NCBI GenBank assembly: GCA_045226255.1
Contig: JBGVCG010000003.1
Coordinates: 124,001-188,000, forward strand
Direction: 5' to 3'
Source of the DNA: UBA1181 sp045226255
Lineage (GTDB): Bacteria; Bacteroidota; Bacteroidia; Bacteroidales; Paludibacteraceae
Length of the DNA stretch: 64,000 nucleotides
The notes under the pieces are model-generated. The model searched no databases. It worked only from the letters and a program-made list of their open reading frames with translations, and was not told the origin of the DNA. The first letter of the stretch is position 1, and each line of letters begins with the position of its first letter. A program made the position numbers and the translations under genes. Below, piece after piece: positions 8,121 through 18,900 of the stretch.

Positions 8121-9623
8121 ATGAAAGATATAGTTTCTCGCTTGGGCGTGGTGATGCTGGCCCTCCTCTTTTCAGGTTCGCTCTATGCGGATCCACCGGC
8201 TAACATGAGTGGTTGGACGATGGTTTTCAACGATGAGTTTGACGGTAATTCGTTGGATAAATCTAAGTGGAACCCAACCTATAACTGGGGCCATACCCAT
8301 AACCACCGCGCCTATTGCGTGGAGGAGAATGTATCCGTTTCTGACGGATTACTGCGTATCAAGGGAGAGGCGAAGCGTCACCCGCAGGCTCCCGCCACAT
8401 GCAAGAGCGGTGACAAGACCTATTCGTTGGACTATACCTCAGGCGCCATCGATACGAGGGGTAAGTTTGAGGTGAAATACGGCTATATCGAGGGACGTTT
8501 CAAGATGCCGAAGCAGTTGGGCACGTGGCCTGCGTTCTGGACGTTGCAGGATGGTTGGCCGCCTGAGATAGACATTTTCGAGGTGCCTCACGCAAGGAAC
8601 CAGCATCATTACTACCTCCACTACACCAAGACGGATTGGTACGCCTCCCACGGTTCAGCCTGGGACCATGAGGCCTCTTTCGGAGGGGTGCATACGGGTC
8701 CGGATAAGTCCGCCGATTTCCATACCTATGGCTTGGAGTGGAACGATCAGTACCTGAGTTTCTACTTCGACGACCAATTGGTGGCGAGCTACAACAAACC
8801 GTCGGAGATCAGCCAGTTGGCTAAGAATTATATCATCATCAATTTAGCGATTGGTGGATGGGCCACGGACAATGGTAACCCTATCGAGGTGACGAGCAAC
8901 AACCCTGCCTACTTGGAGTGCGACTGGGTGCGTGTGTGGTCAAAGAACCCTGCGACGGATCTGCCACAGGGCAAGGTGCGTTTCTACTCGATGGAGACGG
9001 GCGAGTGTTTGCAGGCGAATAACAATGATATCGTGCTGGGCGATTGTAACTCCTCCGCCTCTTTGGCAACGATAGCGGAGTCGGGTAGTGCCTACCGTAT
9101 CAACTTCGGTGATAAGGTCTTGGAGATTCCGAACGAGACGAAGGAGGCTGGTGTGGCTGTCGGTCTGTGGGAATGGAACGGCAAGGCGCATCAACAGCTG
9201 GGCTTGACCAAGGAGAAGGATTACCCTGGTTTGGTGGTCAGCATGCGTTTTACGCACAGCGGCTATTATGTGTTGACGAGTAATGGGGACGTGGTGCAGA
9301 ATGTGCGCCCTAACGACCGTCCGCTCGCTTCGTTGTGGCGGATCTATAAAGAGGGTGAGGAGATTGTCACCTCCGTGGATGACGTGGAAGGAAAGGCGGC
9401 AGCTCTCGATTTATGGTACGCTGATGGTATTCTTCATGTTGAGCGGAATGGTGCGCAGGGCGATTTGCCTTATTACGTGTACGATATTCGAGGCGTTATG
9501 GTGAACCATGGCATAGTGAATGAAGGGGCGGAGATTCTTCCGCTGGATCTGCGTAGCGGCGTCTATGTCGTGAAGATGGAGGTCGGAGGCGTGCAGGCGG
9601 ATTACCGTCTGGTTGTGAGGTGA
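8121..9623 (+). CDS. Secreted GH16 family glycosidase with T9SS tail
   Basis: Beta-jelly-roll endo-glycanase of family GH16. The ATG at 8121 begins a signal peptide (MKDIVSRLGVVMLALLFSG, cleaved near YAD); a GTG at 8082 is not preferred. The catalytic ExDxxE motif is intact in PPEIDIFEV, with E149 as nucleophile, D151 as helper and E154 as acid/base. Around it are GTWPAFWTLQDGWPP upstream and FHTYGLEWNDQYLSFYFDD downstream, both typical of the family. The catalytic domain covers about residues 25-275. Residues about 285-415 form a beta-rich, ricin-like accessory region. The final 65 or so residues end in YVYDIRGVMV...GVYVVKMEV, a type A T9SS sorting tail. Laminarin or mixed-linkage glucan would be usual substrates, but neighbouring GH30 chemistry could point to another glycan, so specificity is open. 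It ends at a strong terminator shared with the opposing gene. Confidence 0.88.
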   Translation: MKDIVSRLGVVMLALLFSGSLYADPPANMSGWTMVFNDEFDGNSLDKSKWNPTYNWGHTHNHRAYCVEENVSVSDGLLRIKGEAKRHPQAPATCKSGDKTYSLDYTSGAIDTRGKFEVKYGYIEGRFKMPKQLGTWPAFWTLQDGWPPEIDIFEVPHARNQHHYYLHYTKTDWYASHGSAWDHEASFGGVHTGPDKSADFHTYGLEWNDQYLSFYFDDQLVASYNKPSEISQLAKNYIIINLAIGGWATDNGNPIEVTSNNPAYLECDWVRVWSKNPATDLPQGKVRFYSMETGECLQANNNDIVLGDCNSSASLATIAESGSAYRINFGDKVLEIPNETKEAGVAVGLWEWNGKAHQQLGLTKEKDYPGLVVSMRFTHSGYYVLTSNGDVVQNVRPNDRPLASLWRIYKEGEEIVTSVDDVEGKAAALDLWYADGILHVERNGAQGDLPYYVYDIRGVMVNHGIVNEGAEILPLDLRSGVYVVKMEVGGVQADYRLVVR

Positions 9624-9672
9624 TAGAGATGTCTCTCTACGCTAAGGATCCGTGAATCATCTGTTAGGTAAT

Positions 9673-9714
9673 AAAAGAATCGGTTGACTACAATGTAGCC
9701 AACCGATTTCTTTT
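9673..9714. terminator. Bidirectional rho-independent terminator
   Basis: Inverted repeat with arms around CGGTTGACTACA and TGTAGCCAACCG, flanked by AAAAGAA on the left and TTTCTTTT on the right. It has U-rich tails in both directions, so it can end both the GH16 gene (plus) and the beta-barrel gene (minus, stop at 9732). Confidence 0.85.
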
Positions 9715-9731
9715 ATATTGTCTTTGTTCGA

Positions 9732-10415
9732 TTAATACCTAAACCCGATAGTACCCATGATGCAATTGTTGCGTGCGTCCAGTATGTGGTACGTGTCGTT
9801 GTGGTAGTTGTTGAACATACCGAACTCGTAGGTGATCATGAGGGATATGCGTCGGATTTCGATACCGGTTTCCGCTATGAATCCGAGGTCGAATCTTTTG
9901 AATCGGCTCTCGTAATCCTCTGAGAAACTGCTGATAAGGGTTGGTCTGCCGTCGTTCTCCCTGTTTTTGAACCAATATTTTCTTTCTCCAGCAACTCCAA
10001 CACCGAAGTATGGTCCGACTACGAATTTCCAAGCCACTTCATACTCGATAGGTACTCTAAAGCCAATTAGTGCCGGCAATTCCACGTAAAAGAGGTTGAC
10101 CGTAGCCCTTTCGTTGTCGAATAATTTGAGCGGACCTCCGTTCTCCAACCATTGGTGACCGTTGATCCTACATCCTTTTCTGTTGAAGGAGACTCCTGTC
10201 TCTAAAAATGTGTGATCGCTGAAGTTGATGTCAAGGAAGAAGCCGAATTTAAAGCCTAGTATTCCTTTCTTTCCATATGCATCATATGCGTTTCCCCATT
10301 GATTGGCGAACCCAGCTCCCATGTCAAACCCGAATTGCACTCTGTCGTCATATTGTGCTTGCACATTGGTTAATAACAGAAAAACCGTCGCGATTACACT
10401 GATTATCTTTTTCAT
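9732..10415 (-). CDS. Small outer-membrane beta-barrel protein (PorT/OMP-like)
   Basis: Predicted outer-membrane barrel of 227 residues with a clear signal peptide (MKKIISVIATVFLLLTNVQAQ). The mature part alternates polar and aromatic/hydrophobic residues in short strands, for example GFKFGFFLDINF, FYVELPALIGFRVPIEY, WKFVVGPYFGVGVAGERKYW and FDLGFIAETGIEIRRISLMITYEFGMF. It ends IGFRY, an aromatic C-terminus of the sort used for barrel assembly. This matches the outer membrane beta-barrel family common in Bacteroidota; no enzymatic or transport motif is visible and the role is unknown. It is too short for a PorP/SprF partner and lacks their features. It lies downstream of mutS2 on the same strand, 53 bases after its stop, with its own likely promoter inside the mutS2 3' end. 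Confidence 0.75.
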   Translation of the reverse strand: MKKIISVIATVFLLLTNVQAQYDDRVQFGFDMGAGFANQWGNAYDAYGKKGILGFKFGFFLDINFSDHTFLETGVSFNRKGCRINGHQWLENGGPLKLFDNERATVNLFYVELPALIGFRVPIEYEVAWKFVVGPYFGVGVAGERKYWFKNRENDGRPTLISSFSEDYESRFKRFDLGFIAETGIEIRRISLMITYEFGMFNNYHNDTYHILDARNNCIMGTIGFRY

Positions 10416-10451
10416 GGAATATAAAAATTTATATTTTTATAAAAATTTAGG

Positions 10452-10483
10452 CAAAAATAATAAATCATTTAGAATTCTACAAC
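10452..10483 (-). promoter_or_regulatory. Promoter for the beta-barrel gene
   Basis: Minus-strand TATTTTTG (10452-10459) matches TAnnTTTG, and GTTG (10480-10483) lies 20 bases upstream as a near -33 element. It overlaps the last codons of mutS2 and is 36 bases before the ATG at 10415. Confidence 0.45.
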
Positions 10484-12901
10484 AGTTATGCCTGCTCCTC
10501 CAAATTGAACATGTTCGTCGTGGAAATTTTTAATTCCAGAGATGGTTTGCAGGTATTGGCGGATGAGTTGACGTAGTGCGCCAGTGCCTGTTCCGTGGAG
10601 GATTCGCACCTGGTCCACGTTCACCATAATGGCGTCGTCGATGAAGTAGGTGACGGCTTGCAAGGCTTCGTCTCCCCGCATGCCCCGCACGTCGATCTCC
10701 CGTTTGAAGTGCAGTTGCCTTTGCCTGATATCGTCCGATGTCGCCTCGCTGACGAACGAGCTCTTCGCATTCTCCTTCTTCAGCATGTTCTTGCTCATCT
10801 TCTCCAGACGGTTGGTCTTCACGGTCGATTTGATCTGTCCGATGGCGATGGTGGCGTTGTCTCCCTTCAGCTCGAGGATTGTCGCATGGCCGCCTTGCCC
10901 TTTGATGCGCACGGTATCTCCCACGGCGAATGTCTCTTTGTTTTCCTCTTTCGTGCTCTTTTTCGGAGCCGGTTTGTGTGGCTGTATCCTTCTTTGGTTG
11001 GAGATGTCTCCTTCATCTTTCTGCTTGTGCTCTTCCTTGAACGCCTCGAATTTCTTGCGGGCCTCCTTGGTCTTCTCTTTGTCGGCTTGAGCCTCCTTGA
11101 TCTCCCGTATGGTCTTTTCTATGGCTGCGTTGGCCTGGTCGAGCATTTGCTGGGACTCTTGTTTCGCCTCCCGGATGACCGCTTTCTTCAGCTTGGACAT
11201 CTCCTCCAACTCCTCTTCGTATTTGGCGGTCAGTTCCTCCAATCGTTTTTCCTTCTGCTTGATGCTTTGACGCTTAGCCTCCCAATAGCGCTTGTCCCGC
11301 ACCACATCCTGCAGGTATTTGTCCATGTTGACGAAGTCCTCGCCCACCTTTTGTGTCGCCTCCTCGATGACCGATTCCGGTAAGCCTATCTTGCGGGCGA
11401 TCTCTACGGCGAAGGAACTGCCTGGGTTGCCTATCTCCAGCTGGAAGAGCGGTTGCATTCTGTGTCGGTCGTAGAGCATGGCTCCGTTGATGATGCCCTC
11501 CGTCTCCTCCGCGAAGTTCTTGAGGTTGGTATAGTGGGTGGTGATGACACCGAAGGATTTCTTCTGGTTGAAATGGTCCAAGAGCGCCTCTGCGATGGCT
11601 CCACCAATGCGAGGCTCCGTGCCGCTTCCGAACTCGTCGATGAGCAGCAGGCTCTTCCCGTCGCATTGCTTCACGAAGAGCTTCATGTTGGTGAGGTGCG
11701 AGCTGTAGGTACTGAGGTCGTTCTCGATGGATTGTTCGTCGCCTATGTCGATGAGTATCTTGCCGAAGAGCCCCATCTGGCTGCTGGCGTGCATCGGGAC
11801 GAGCAGTCCGCACTGCATCATGTACTGCAGCAATCCTACTGTCTTCAGGCAGACTGATTTACCTCCCGCGTTAGGTCCGGATATGATGAGGATCCTGTTG
11901 TCTGCGTTCAGGGTGATGGAGAGGGGCACTACCTCCTTGCCCAATTTCCGGTTGTTGAGGAAGAGTAGGGGATGTTTGGCGATGCTCCAGTCCATGAGCG
12001 CTTCCCTCTTGATCTTCGGCAGGGTGGAGTCCGTCTCTTGGGCGAACAACGCTTTGGCCCGTATGAAGTCTATTTGGGCGAGGAAATCGTACGAGTCCAG
12101 GAGTTCGGGTGTCCGTGGACGTATTTCGGAACTGATGGCGGTGAGGATTTTGATGACCTCTTTCCGCTCCTCCGTCTTGAGTTCATTGATTTTATTGTTG
12201 ATTTCGACGGCGGCCTCCGGTTCGATGAAGACAGTCTTTCCTGTAGCGGACTCGTCATGTACGATGCCTCGTATCTTCCTTTTGTAGGCAGGAGGTACAG
12301 GAATGAGCAGTCGCCCGTCGCGGAAGGTCGGTTTGGTCTCTTCATCGATGAAGCCATCTTTCTTCGCCAGCTGGAGCGCATGGCTGATGGCACGGCTGAT
12401 GGCGCTCTCCTCTATGGATATGCTCCTGCGGATGGAGGCCAACTCTGGTGTGGCGTTGTCCTTGATGTGCCCGAACTTGTCCAGGATACGGTCGATGGCT
12501 CGTATGAGGTCGGGGAAGGTGAAGACGTCTGTCGCGAGTTGTTTGAGGTAGTAGAAATGTTCCTCTCCCTTCTCTTCGAAGAATTTGACGATTTCCGCTA
12601 TGGTTTCGATGGACCTGCGAAGCTCGTAAAGCTCCTGCTCGGAGAGGTAAAAACCCTCCGTTTCGATTCTTTTAAGGCCTTCACGCACGTCGTAGAAAGG
12701 ATCTGAGGGGAAGTCCTCCTCCTCTATGATCTTAGTGAATTCGTGCGTTTGGTTGAGCAGGGTGATGACTGTGTCGTAGTTGGTCGAGTAATCTATTTCG
12801 TCCACCTTGTCTTTGCCCAATTGTGAGGAGCAAAGGTTTTTCAGTAATTCCCTTATTTTGTCGAACCCTGTTTTAGTTTCGAAGGTCTCTTGTTGAATCA
12901 T
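10469..12901 (-). CDS. mutS2: MutS2 family DNA-binding ATPase/endonuclease
   Basis: MutS2 homologue: a dimeric ABC-type ATPase that binds branched DNA or stalled, collided ribosomes and carries a C-terminal Smr nuclease domain. It acts in the cytoplasm in recombination suppression or ribosome rescue. Start at 12901 (MIQQETFETKTGFDKIRELL) is the usual MutS2 N-terminus and gives 810 residues, a normal length; an in-frame start at 12967 would add 22 residues running through the upstream terminator. Walker A is GPNAGGKS at about residue 340 and Walker B is LLLIDEFGSGTEP near 417. A charged coiled coil follows (about 510-640). A KOW-like stretch VGDTVRIKGQGGHATI comes next, then the Smr domain over the last 75 residues with IDVRGMRGDEA and LHGTGTGALR. 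It lies 73 bases downstream of the giant gene but is separated by a terminator. Confidence 0.95.
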   Translation of the reverse strand: MIQQETFETKTGFDKIRELLKNLCSSQLGKDKVDEIDYSTNYDTVITLLNQTHEFTKIIEEEDFPSDPFYDVREGLKRIETEGFYLSEQELYELRRSIETIAEIVKFFEEKGEEHFYYLKQLATDVFTFPDLIRAIDRILDKFGHIKDNATPELASIRRSISIEESAISRAISHALQLAKKDGFIDEETKPTFRDGRLLIPVPPAYKRKIRGIVHDESATGKTVFIEPEAAVEINNKINELKTEERKEVIKILTAISSEIRPRTPELLDSYDFLAQIDFIRAKALFAQETDSTLPKIKREALMDWSIAKHPLLFLNNRKLGKEVVPLSITLNADNRILIISGPNAGGKSVCLKTVGLLQYMMQCGLLVPMHASSQMGLFGKILIDIGDEQSIENDLSTYSSHLTNMKLFVKQCDGKSLLLIDEFGSGTEPRIGGAIAEALLDHFNQKKSFGVITTHYTNLKNFAEETEGIINGAMLYDRHRMQPLFQLEIGNPGSSFAVEIARKIGLPESVIEEATQKVGEDFVNMDKYLQDVVRDKRYWEAKRQSIKQKEKRLEELTAKYEEELEEMSKLKKAVIREAKQESQQMLDQANAAIEKTIREIKEAQADKEKTKEARKKFEAFKEEHKQKDEGDISNQRRIQPHKPAPKKSTKEENKETFAVGDTVRIKGQGGHATILELKGDNATIAIGQIKSTVKTNRLEKMSKNMLKKENAKSSFVSEATSDDIRQRQLHFKREIDVRGMRGDEALQAVTYFIDDAIMVNVDQVRILHGTGTGALRQLIRQYLQTISGIKNFHDEHVQFGGAGITVVEF

Positions 12902-12916
12902 GCTCTTAATACTACT

Positions 12917-12953
12917 AAACGAGGAATGTGCAAAGTTAGCACATTCCTCGTTT
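12917..12953 (-). terminator. Terminator of the downstream giant gene
   Basis: Perfect 15-bp inverted repeat (arms AAACGAGGAATGTGC and GCACATTCCTCGTTT) with a 7-base loop. It starts 21 bases after the stop of the giant gene at 12975 and lies just before mutS2. Confidence 0.8.
12931..12938 (-). promoter_or_regulatory. Candidate -7 element for mutS2 inside the terminator loop
   Basis: On the minus strand the loop and its edge read TAACTTTG, matching TAnnTTTG, 29 bases before the mutS2 ATG at 12901. No -33 TTTG at the usual spacing was found, so this is moderate evidence. Confidence 0.4.
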
Positions 12954-12974
12954 ATAGCTGTTATCAAATAAAGA

Positions 12975-15900
12975 TTATCTAATTAATGTCACGGTACCTC
13001 GTCGTTCGCCGCCCTTGTTCAGGCCTCGGAAGGTGCTCTTGTAGTGGACGACGTATCCGTATACGCCCCATCCGCACTCTTTGCCGTCGCAGGTTCCATC
13101 CCAAGCCGCATCCTTGTCTGTGCCTGTGAAGACGATTCTACCGCTTCTGTCAAAGATGACGAAGTTGAACTCTGTCATGAATTCTGTTCCACGGAACCTG
13201 AACACCTCGTTATGTTTATCCTTGTTCGGTGTGAAGGCGTTAGGTGCCCAGAAGTCTTTCCAGATGTAGATGGTCGTGTCGCCATGGTATTCGCAACCAT
13301 GTTTGTCGACAGCCCTGACGTTCACAATGAACGAATCCACGAGTCCTGCGTGAGGGTAGGTGTAGTTAGCGTTCATACGGTTAATCGTTTCCGAATTGTC
13401 TCCTGGATCCCAGTACCACAAAGCCTCTGGAGGATAGAATCCGTTCATGGAGATGACAGGGTTGTCATGCTCGATGACACCTGGGGAGACTTTGAATTGG
13501 ATCGGTTCGTATGGAACTGGTTCTACGAATGCGGTATCCGTTGAGTGACATTCGTTCTCGTCCACACCATGAAGAATGATTTTGGTCGGCTGGGAGATCA
13601 CAGCGCCAAGGATCGTGTCTTCCATGCTCGTGACGATTTCCGTGATGGCTGGTTGACTGCTCCAAGTGTAGTATTTCGCACCTCTTGCAGTCAGGTCAAC
13701 CTTCGTCTCGGATTCAGGACAACCATCCTTCTTCACGAACATTCTTACAGATGGTAATTGGTTGACGTGTACTGTCTTGGAAGCGATAGCGCTACATTCG
13801 TTGTATCCGATACCTTTGACGGTGTAGGTCATTGAATTCTGCAATCTCTTGGTGATACTGTTCGTGGAGTCGGCTGTGCTCCAGAAGAACCGTAATGCAC
13901 CACGTGCGATGAGTTCCACTTCCTCACCCTTACAGATGGTGTCCTTACCTGTGATCGTCACGTTCGGTGCTGGTTTAGCGTGAACGTAAACGTCCATGTT
14001 GGAAGAACATTCACCCAATGTTCCGTGCAGGTTGATGGTGGTGTTCTCTTTAGGTCTGAATGAGAAGTTCATGCCTCGTGTCGTGTCTCCTCCCATGATC
14101 CAGTAGTATGAACTTGCACCTTGGGCGGTGAGGTTGACGCTTTCTCCCGCACATACTTCCGTGTTGCCGTTGCATGTCAGGGTAGGAGGCTCCAACGTCT
14201 TGATCTTCGTTGTCTTGGTGGCGGTACAATTGTTTATGTCGATTGCTCTAACGAAGACTTGTGTCTCAGCGCCTACCACTGGTACTGCAATTGATGCGCC
14301 GTTGCCGCTTTCTGCGTCTTCACAATCATCATTTCCGAATCCCCATCTGTAGGTGATGCCGGTACCATCCGCCTGCAGTTTCGCACTTGAACCACGGCAT
14401 GCTTGTCTGTCGCCGGAGATGGTGAACTCTGGCTGACGGAATACCGTCACAGGAATGTCGACCGCACTCCTACACTCGTTGTCTCCAATACCGATGAGCG
14501 TGTATCGGGTATTGTTGTTCGGACGTGCGACAAGTGTCTGGGTGTTGACTCCATTGCTCCAAGAGTAGAGTCTTGCTCCATAACCTGTGATCTCCAGTTT
14601 CTCGCCTTGACAAAGGGTCGTGTTTCCTTCGTATGTCAGTTGAGGCTTCTTGTAGATGACCACTGTCGTGTCCACATGACTCTCGCAACCGTTCAAGGTT
14701 CCGTATACGCGGAATCTCCTTGTGGAGGTGTTGCCTTGCGCCGTCTCGTCGTTGAATACGGCGAGCGTGTTCAATTGGTTCACTTCCGTTCCGTTGGACC
14801 ATAAGTAGCTGGTGGCGGTACCGAATGCGCTGATCACGATTTGCTCATCCTCGCAGACGTGTGTGTTTCCAGTGAGCGTGATGGATGGATTCTTCGTGAC
14901 GGAGACGGTTCGCTCGGCGTATGATTCACATCCGTTGCGGTCTTTCGCCTTCACCCAATATGGGGTTGAGGTTGTGATGTGATCCCTTCTGCTTTGTGCA
15001 GTTGAACCATTATCCCAAGTGTAGGTGAGTATGTCGTTACTGTTGTTGATTACAGTGAGGTTAACATCTCCGTCATCCAAACATACGTCCTTTGGTCCGT
15101 CGATACTGATCTCAGGAGGGAAGTTCACGGTGATCTTCTTCTCGGCGGTTCCTTCACAACCATACTTGTCATAACCGATGACAGAGTAAGTGGTTGTGGC
15201 CATCGGTTTGATCTTGATGGATTCGCCTTGAGAGCCTTCACTCCAGATGTATGTTCCGTTGCGGATACCACTGGCGGTGAGATTGATGAAGTCATTGATG
15301 CAGACTGCATCATCACTGTTGATGGTTACGATAGGATGATCAACCACCTCCACGTTCATGTCGTACCAGTCGGAGGTACAACCATCTGTTGTTCCTCTTA
15401 CCTTGAACTGTTGTGAACCGATTGCCTTCATCTCCTTGGTGAGTGTGTTCGCATCGTTTACGATCGGATAGCCATTGTCTTGCCATTCATAGGCGTTGGC
15501 TCCTGCCACGGTGAGCGTGATCGTACGTTCGTTGCAGACAGTGTCGTTCTCCGGTACAACCAGTTTAGGATATGGCTTGCTCTTAACGGTTGTGTTGGCG
15601 GTTGCCTCACACTCGTAGATGTCTATGACGCGTAAGTTGATGCTTTGCGTTGTGTTAATCTCTGTGTAGATGGTGTCTTGGTCACCGATGTCGTTTCCAT
15701 CGTATTTCCAAATGTACGTCTTCAACGGAGATGTATTGCCGCTTGGCACTACGAACAACTTCGCATCTTTTCCTTCACAGACTGAGTAGTCTCCGTCTAT
15801 GCTGATTTGTGGAAGAGGGCGGACATTGACAAGGAAGGTGTCTGTGCCTTCACAACCCTTGTAATCTGTACCTACTACTACGTATTCCGTGGTTGATGTA

Positions 15901-18900
15901 GGTCGGATATCGATACGGTTCGATGCTTTACCCGTACTCCAAATGTATGATTTGGCTCCATCCGCAGTCAGAGGCATGGTCTGCCCAGAACACAAGTCGT
16001 GGGTCTTGCCTGTGATGTTGATGATAGGCAAAGGAAGAAGTGTGATAGGGTATTCCTTGTATGTGGTACATCCGTTCGTCGTACCATAGACGTAGTAAAC
16101 CGTGTCTTGCGTAGGTATGTCGGTGAATGTGTTGCCGACCGCATCGCCTGTCCATAGATACTCGGTGGCACCTGTTACGGTAATCTTGACAGGACTGCCC
16201 GTGCAGACCTCCTTGACCGCATCGTCATCCAATTCCGGATATGGTTTCACCTTAACGGCTAAGCTCTTCGTCTTGCTACACAGATATGGGTCTGTTGCGG
16301 TGACAAGGTAGGACTCGTTGTTCTCTACCTTAGGATAGATGGTGTCTCCATCCATCTCGTAGTTGCCACCCCATTCGAATTTGAGGCTCTTGTCCTCGTA
16401 TTCTATCCATATCTTGTTCGTGTCGTTTTGGCAGATGAGTTCCTGTCCTTTGATCTCGAACGAAGGCAATGGAATGACTCCTACCGTGAATGTGGTGTCT
16501 TTCGCACAACCGAACTCGTCTGTTCCAACTACCGTGTAGCTTGTCGTGGAGAGCGGTGAAACGGTCAGGAGATCGTTTGTGATACCTGTGTTCCAAGAGT
16601 ATTGTGCGTTATTTCCTGCGCCGGAAGCGGTGAGGTTGATTTCGTCACTGTAGCAGATGGAATCCTTGTTCTCGCCCTTTCCATCACCTTCGATAGTGAT
16701 GATTGGCAATGCTTTGACGTAGATGGTCACGGAGTCGATCGTGGTACATCCGTTGGTAGTACCCGCTACAACGTAGGTGCTATCCTTGGATGGGCTCGTG
16801 ATGAAGCTTCTTTGCGTGGTTCCATCTTCCCATACGTAGCTGTTCGCACCTTCCACGGATATGGTCGCCGTATTGCCAAGACAGACGTAGTTCGGATTTG
16901 GTGAAGGGAAGGTCAATACTGGATATTCCTTCATCTTCACATCCTTGTACGCTTTGTTCCAGCACTTGAACGTGTCGGTGACGATTACTTCGAAGTGGGT
17001 GTCTGTCGTGATAGGCAACTCGATGTATTGAGAGTCTTTCTTCACCTCCATGTTTGCCCATTCTGCGAGGTTCGTGTTCCATAAGTAGCTCTCCACTGCG
17101 CCTTCGTCACCTATGTTGGCCTTCAGTGTGATGGTGTCGTTCTCGCACATGGTCGCATCTCCCTCAATGGATATGGTCGGTAATGGATGTACGGTGACGA
17201 TCGTGTCCGCCTTATTCTGACAACCGTGCTCGTCTGTTCCCATCACTTCATATCTTGTGGTGTTCAGAGGAGATACGGTGATCTTTGCGCTGGTGTCCCT
17301 TGTGTTCCAGATGTAGCCGGTAGGAACACCTCCCTGGGCGATCATGGTCAAGCTTTCTTGTCCGTAGCAGATCTCGAATGCACTGTTGTCTTGTGTGGCG
17401 ATCGAGATGGTAGGCAATGTCCACTTGCCGATCTTGATCGTGTCGGTTGTGGATTCGCAACCGTTGGCCATACCCTTCACTGTGAAGATCGTGTCGCTCA
17501 CGATTTCCACGGTACGGTAACTGTTGGTTGAACCGTCATCCCAGATGTACTCTGTCGCGCCTCTCACAGAGATGGTGCTTCTGCTACCGTCGCATACGTA
17601 AGGAGCGGCGTTAGGCATTAACACAGGGTGATCCTTGGCAATGACTTTGTGAGAGGTCGTGTATTGACAGGTGTTTTTGTCTGTCGCTGTCACATAAATG
17701 GTCATTCCCTCAGTGACTACCAAGTCGATCTGGTCTGTGTGCTTGTCGTATGCGGTCGTGTCGGAACCATCCTCTTGGGTATGCCATGCGTAGCGAACAA
17801 TGTCGAACGACTTGCTGCTTGCTTGGAGTGTTACCATGGAATCCTTACAGATGGCTTGCTCTCCATTGATGGTGAGATCCGTAGGCAATGGGTTCACCTT
17901 CACGAATATGGAGTCTATGTTACGACATCCGTTCGTGTCTGTCGAGGTTGCGTAGTACCATCTGTCCGCACTTGGACTATCGGTGATTTCGTAATCGGTC
18001 GAACCATTATGCCTCCACTTCACGCTGATTGGCATGTTCTCCCTTCCTGCTTGCGTGTCATTATGGGAGATGGATATTTCAGCCTCTTTGTTGAAACAGA
18101 TGGCCTCTGGCGCATCCAGTTGAGGCTTAGGCAACTTCCAGAGACCAATGTTGATTTCCTTGGTGGTTGTACAACCCTTGGTCGTTCCTTCAACCGTGAA
18201 TGTCTTTGGTGCGGTGAATTCCTGCGTGATATAGTTGTCCGTATTGTTTTCGTTGAGCCAACTATAGTTCTCTGCACCATTGATGTAGATGGTAAGCTTA
18301 TTACCCGTACATACGGAATCCTTTCCTGTGCTGGTATGGTGGGTGATTACAGGATATGCCTTGGCTGTCATCTCGATGTCAGTGCTTCCGACACATCCGT
18401 TTCCATCAGTTCCTGTCACGGTGTAAGTGGTGTCTGAATTGATGGTTGGACTGTAATTCTTACCTCTTGCGATGTCGCTATTGTCCTTGTTGGACCATAC
18501 GTAGGTCTCTGCTCCTCTTGCCGTCAGTTCAGCAATGCCACCGACACATATGGAATCGTTGCCATCGATGTGGATAATTGGCAAGGTGTCGACAAGTATG
18601 GAGATTGAGTCGGTGTTCGAACATCCGTTCTCGTCTTTGCCGAACAAAGAGTATGTGTTCTTTCCGATCTTGCGTACCTTCACGTCTGTCGAATCTTCAC
18701 GTGATCCGTTGAATATCCATTTGTAATTGCCGCTCTTTCCGTTCGTGCCTCGCAGTCTGACAGAATCGTTCAAACAGAGTCTGTTCTTCGAAGCCTCGAT
18801 CTTGATGTTAGGCAATGCCCATACATGGATGACGGTGTCGATAGGTGTCTCACAACCGTTGGTGATACCAGTTACATAGATGTGTTGCTCCTCCTTGACA

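Noticed and set aside
9732..10415. Beta-barrel gene as the SprF/PorP partner of the giants
   Set aside because: At 227 residues it is shorter than that family, lacks its typical opening, and lies beyond mutS2 and two terminators.
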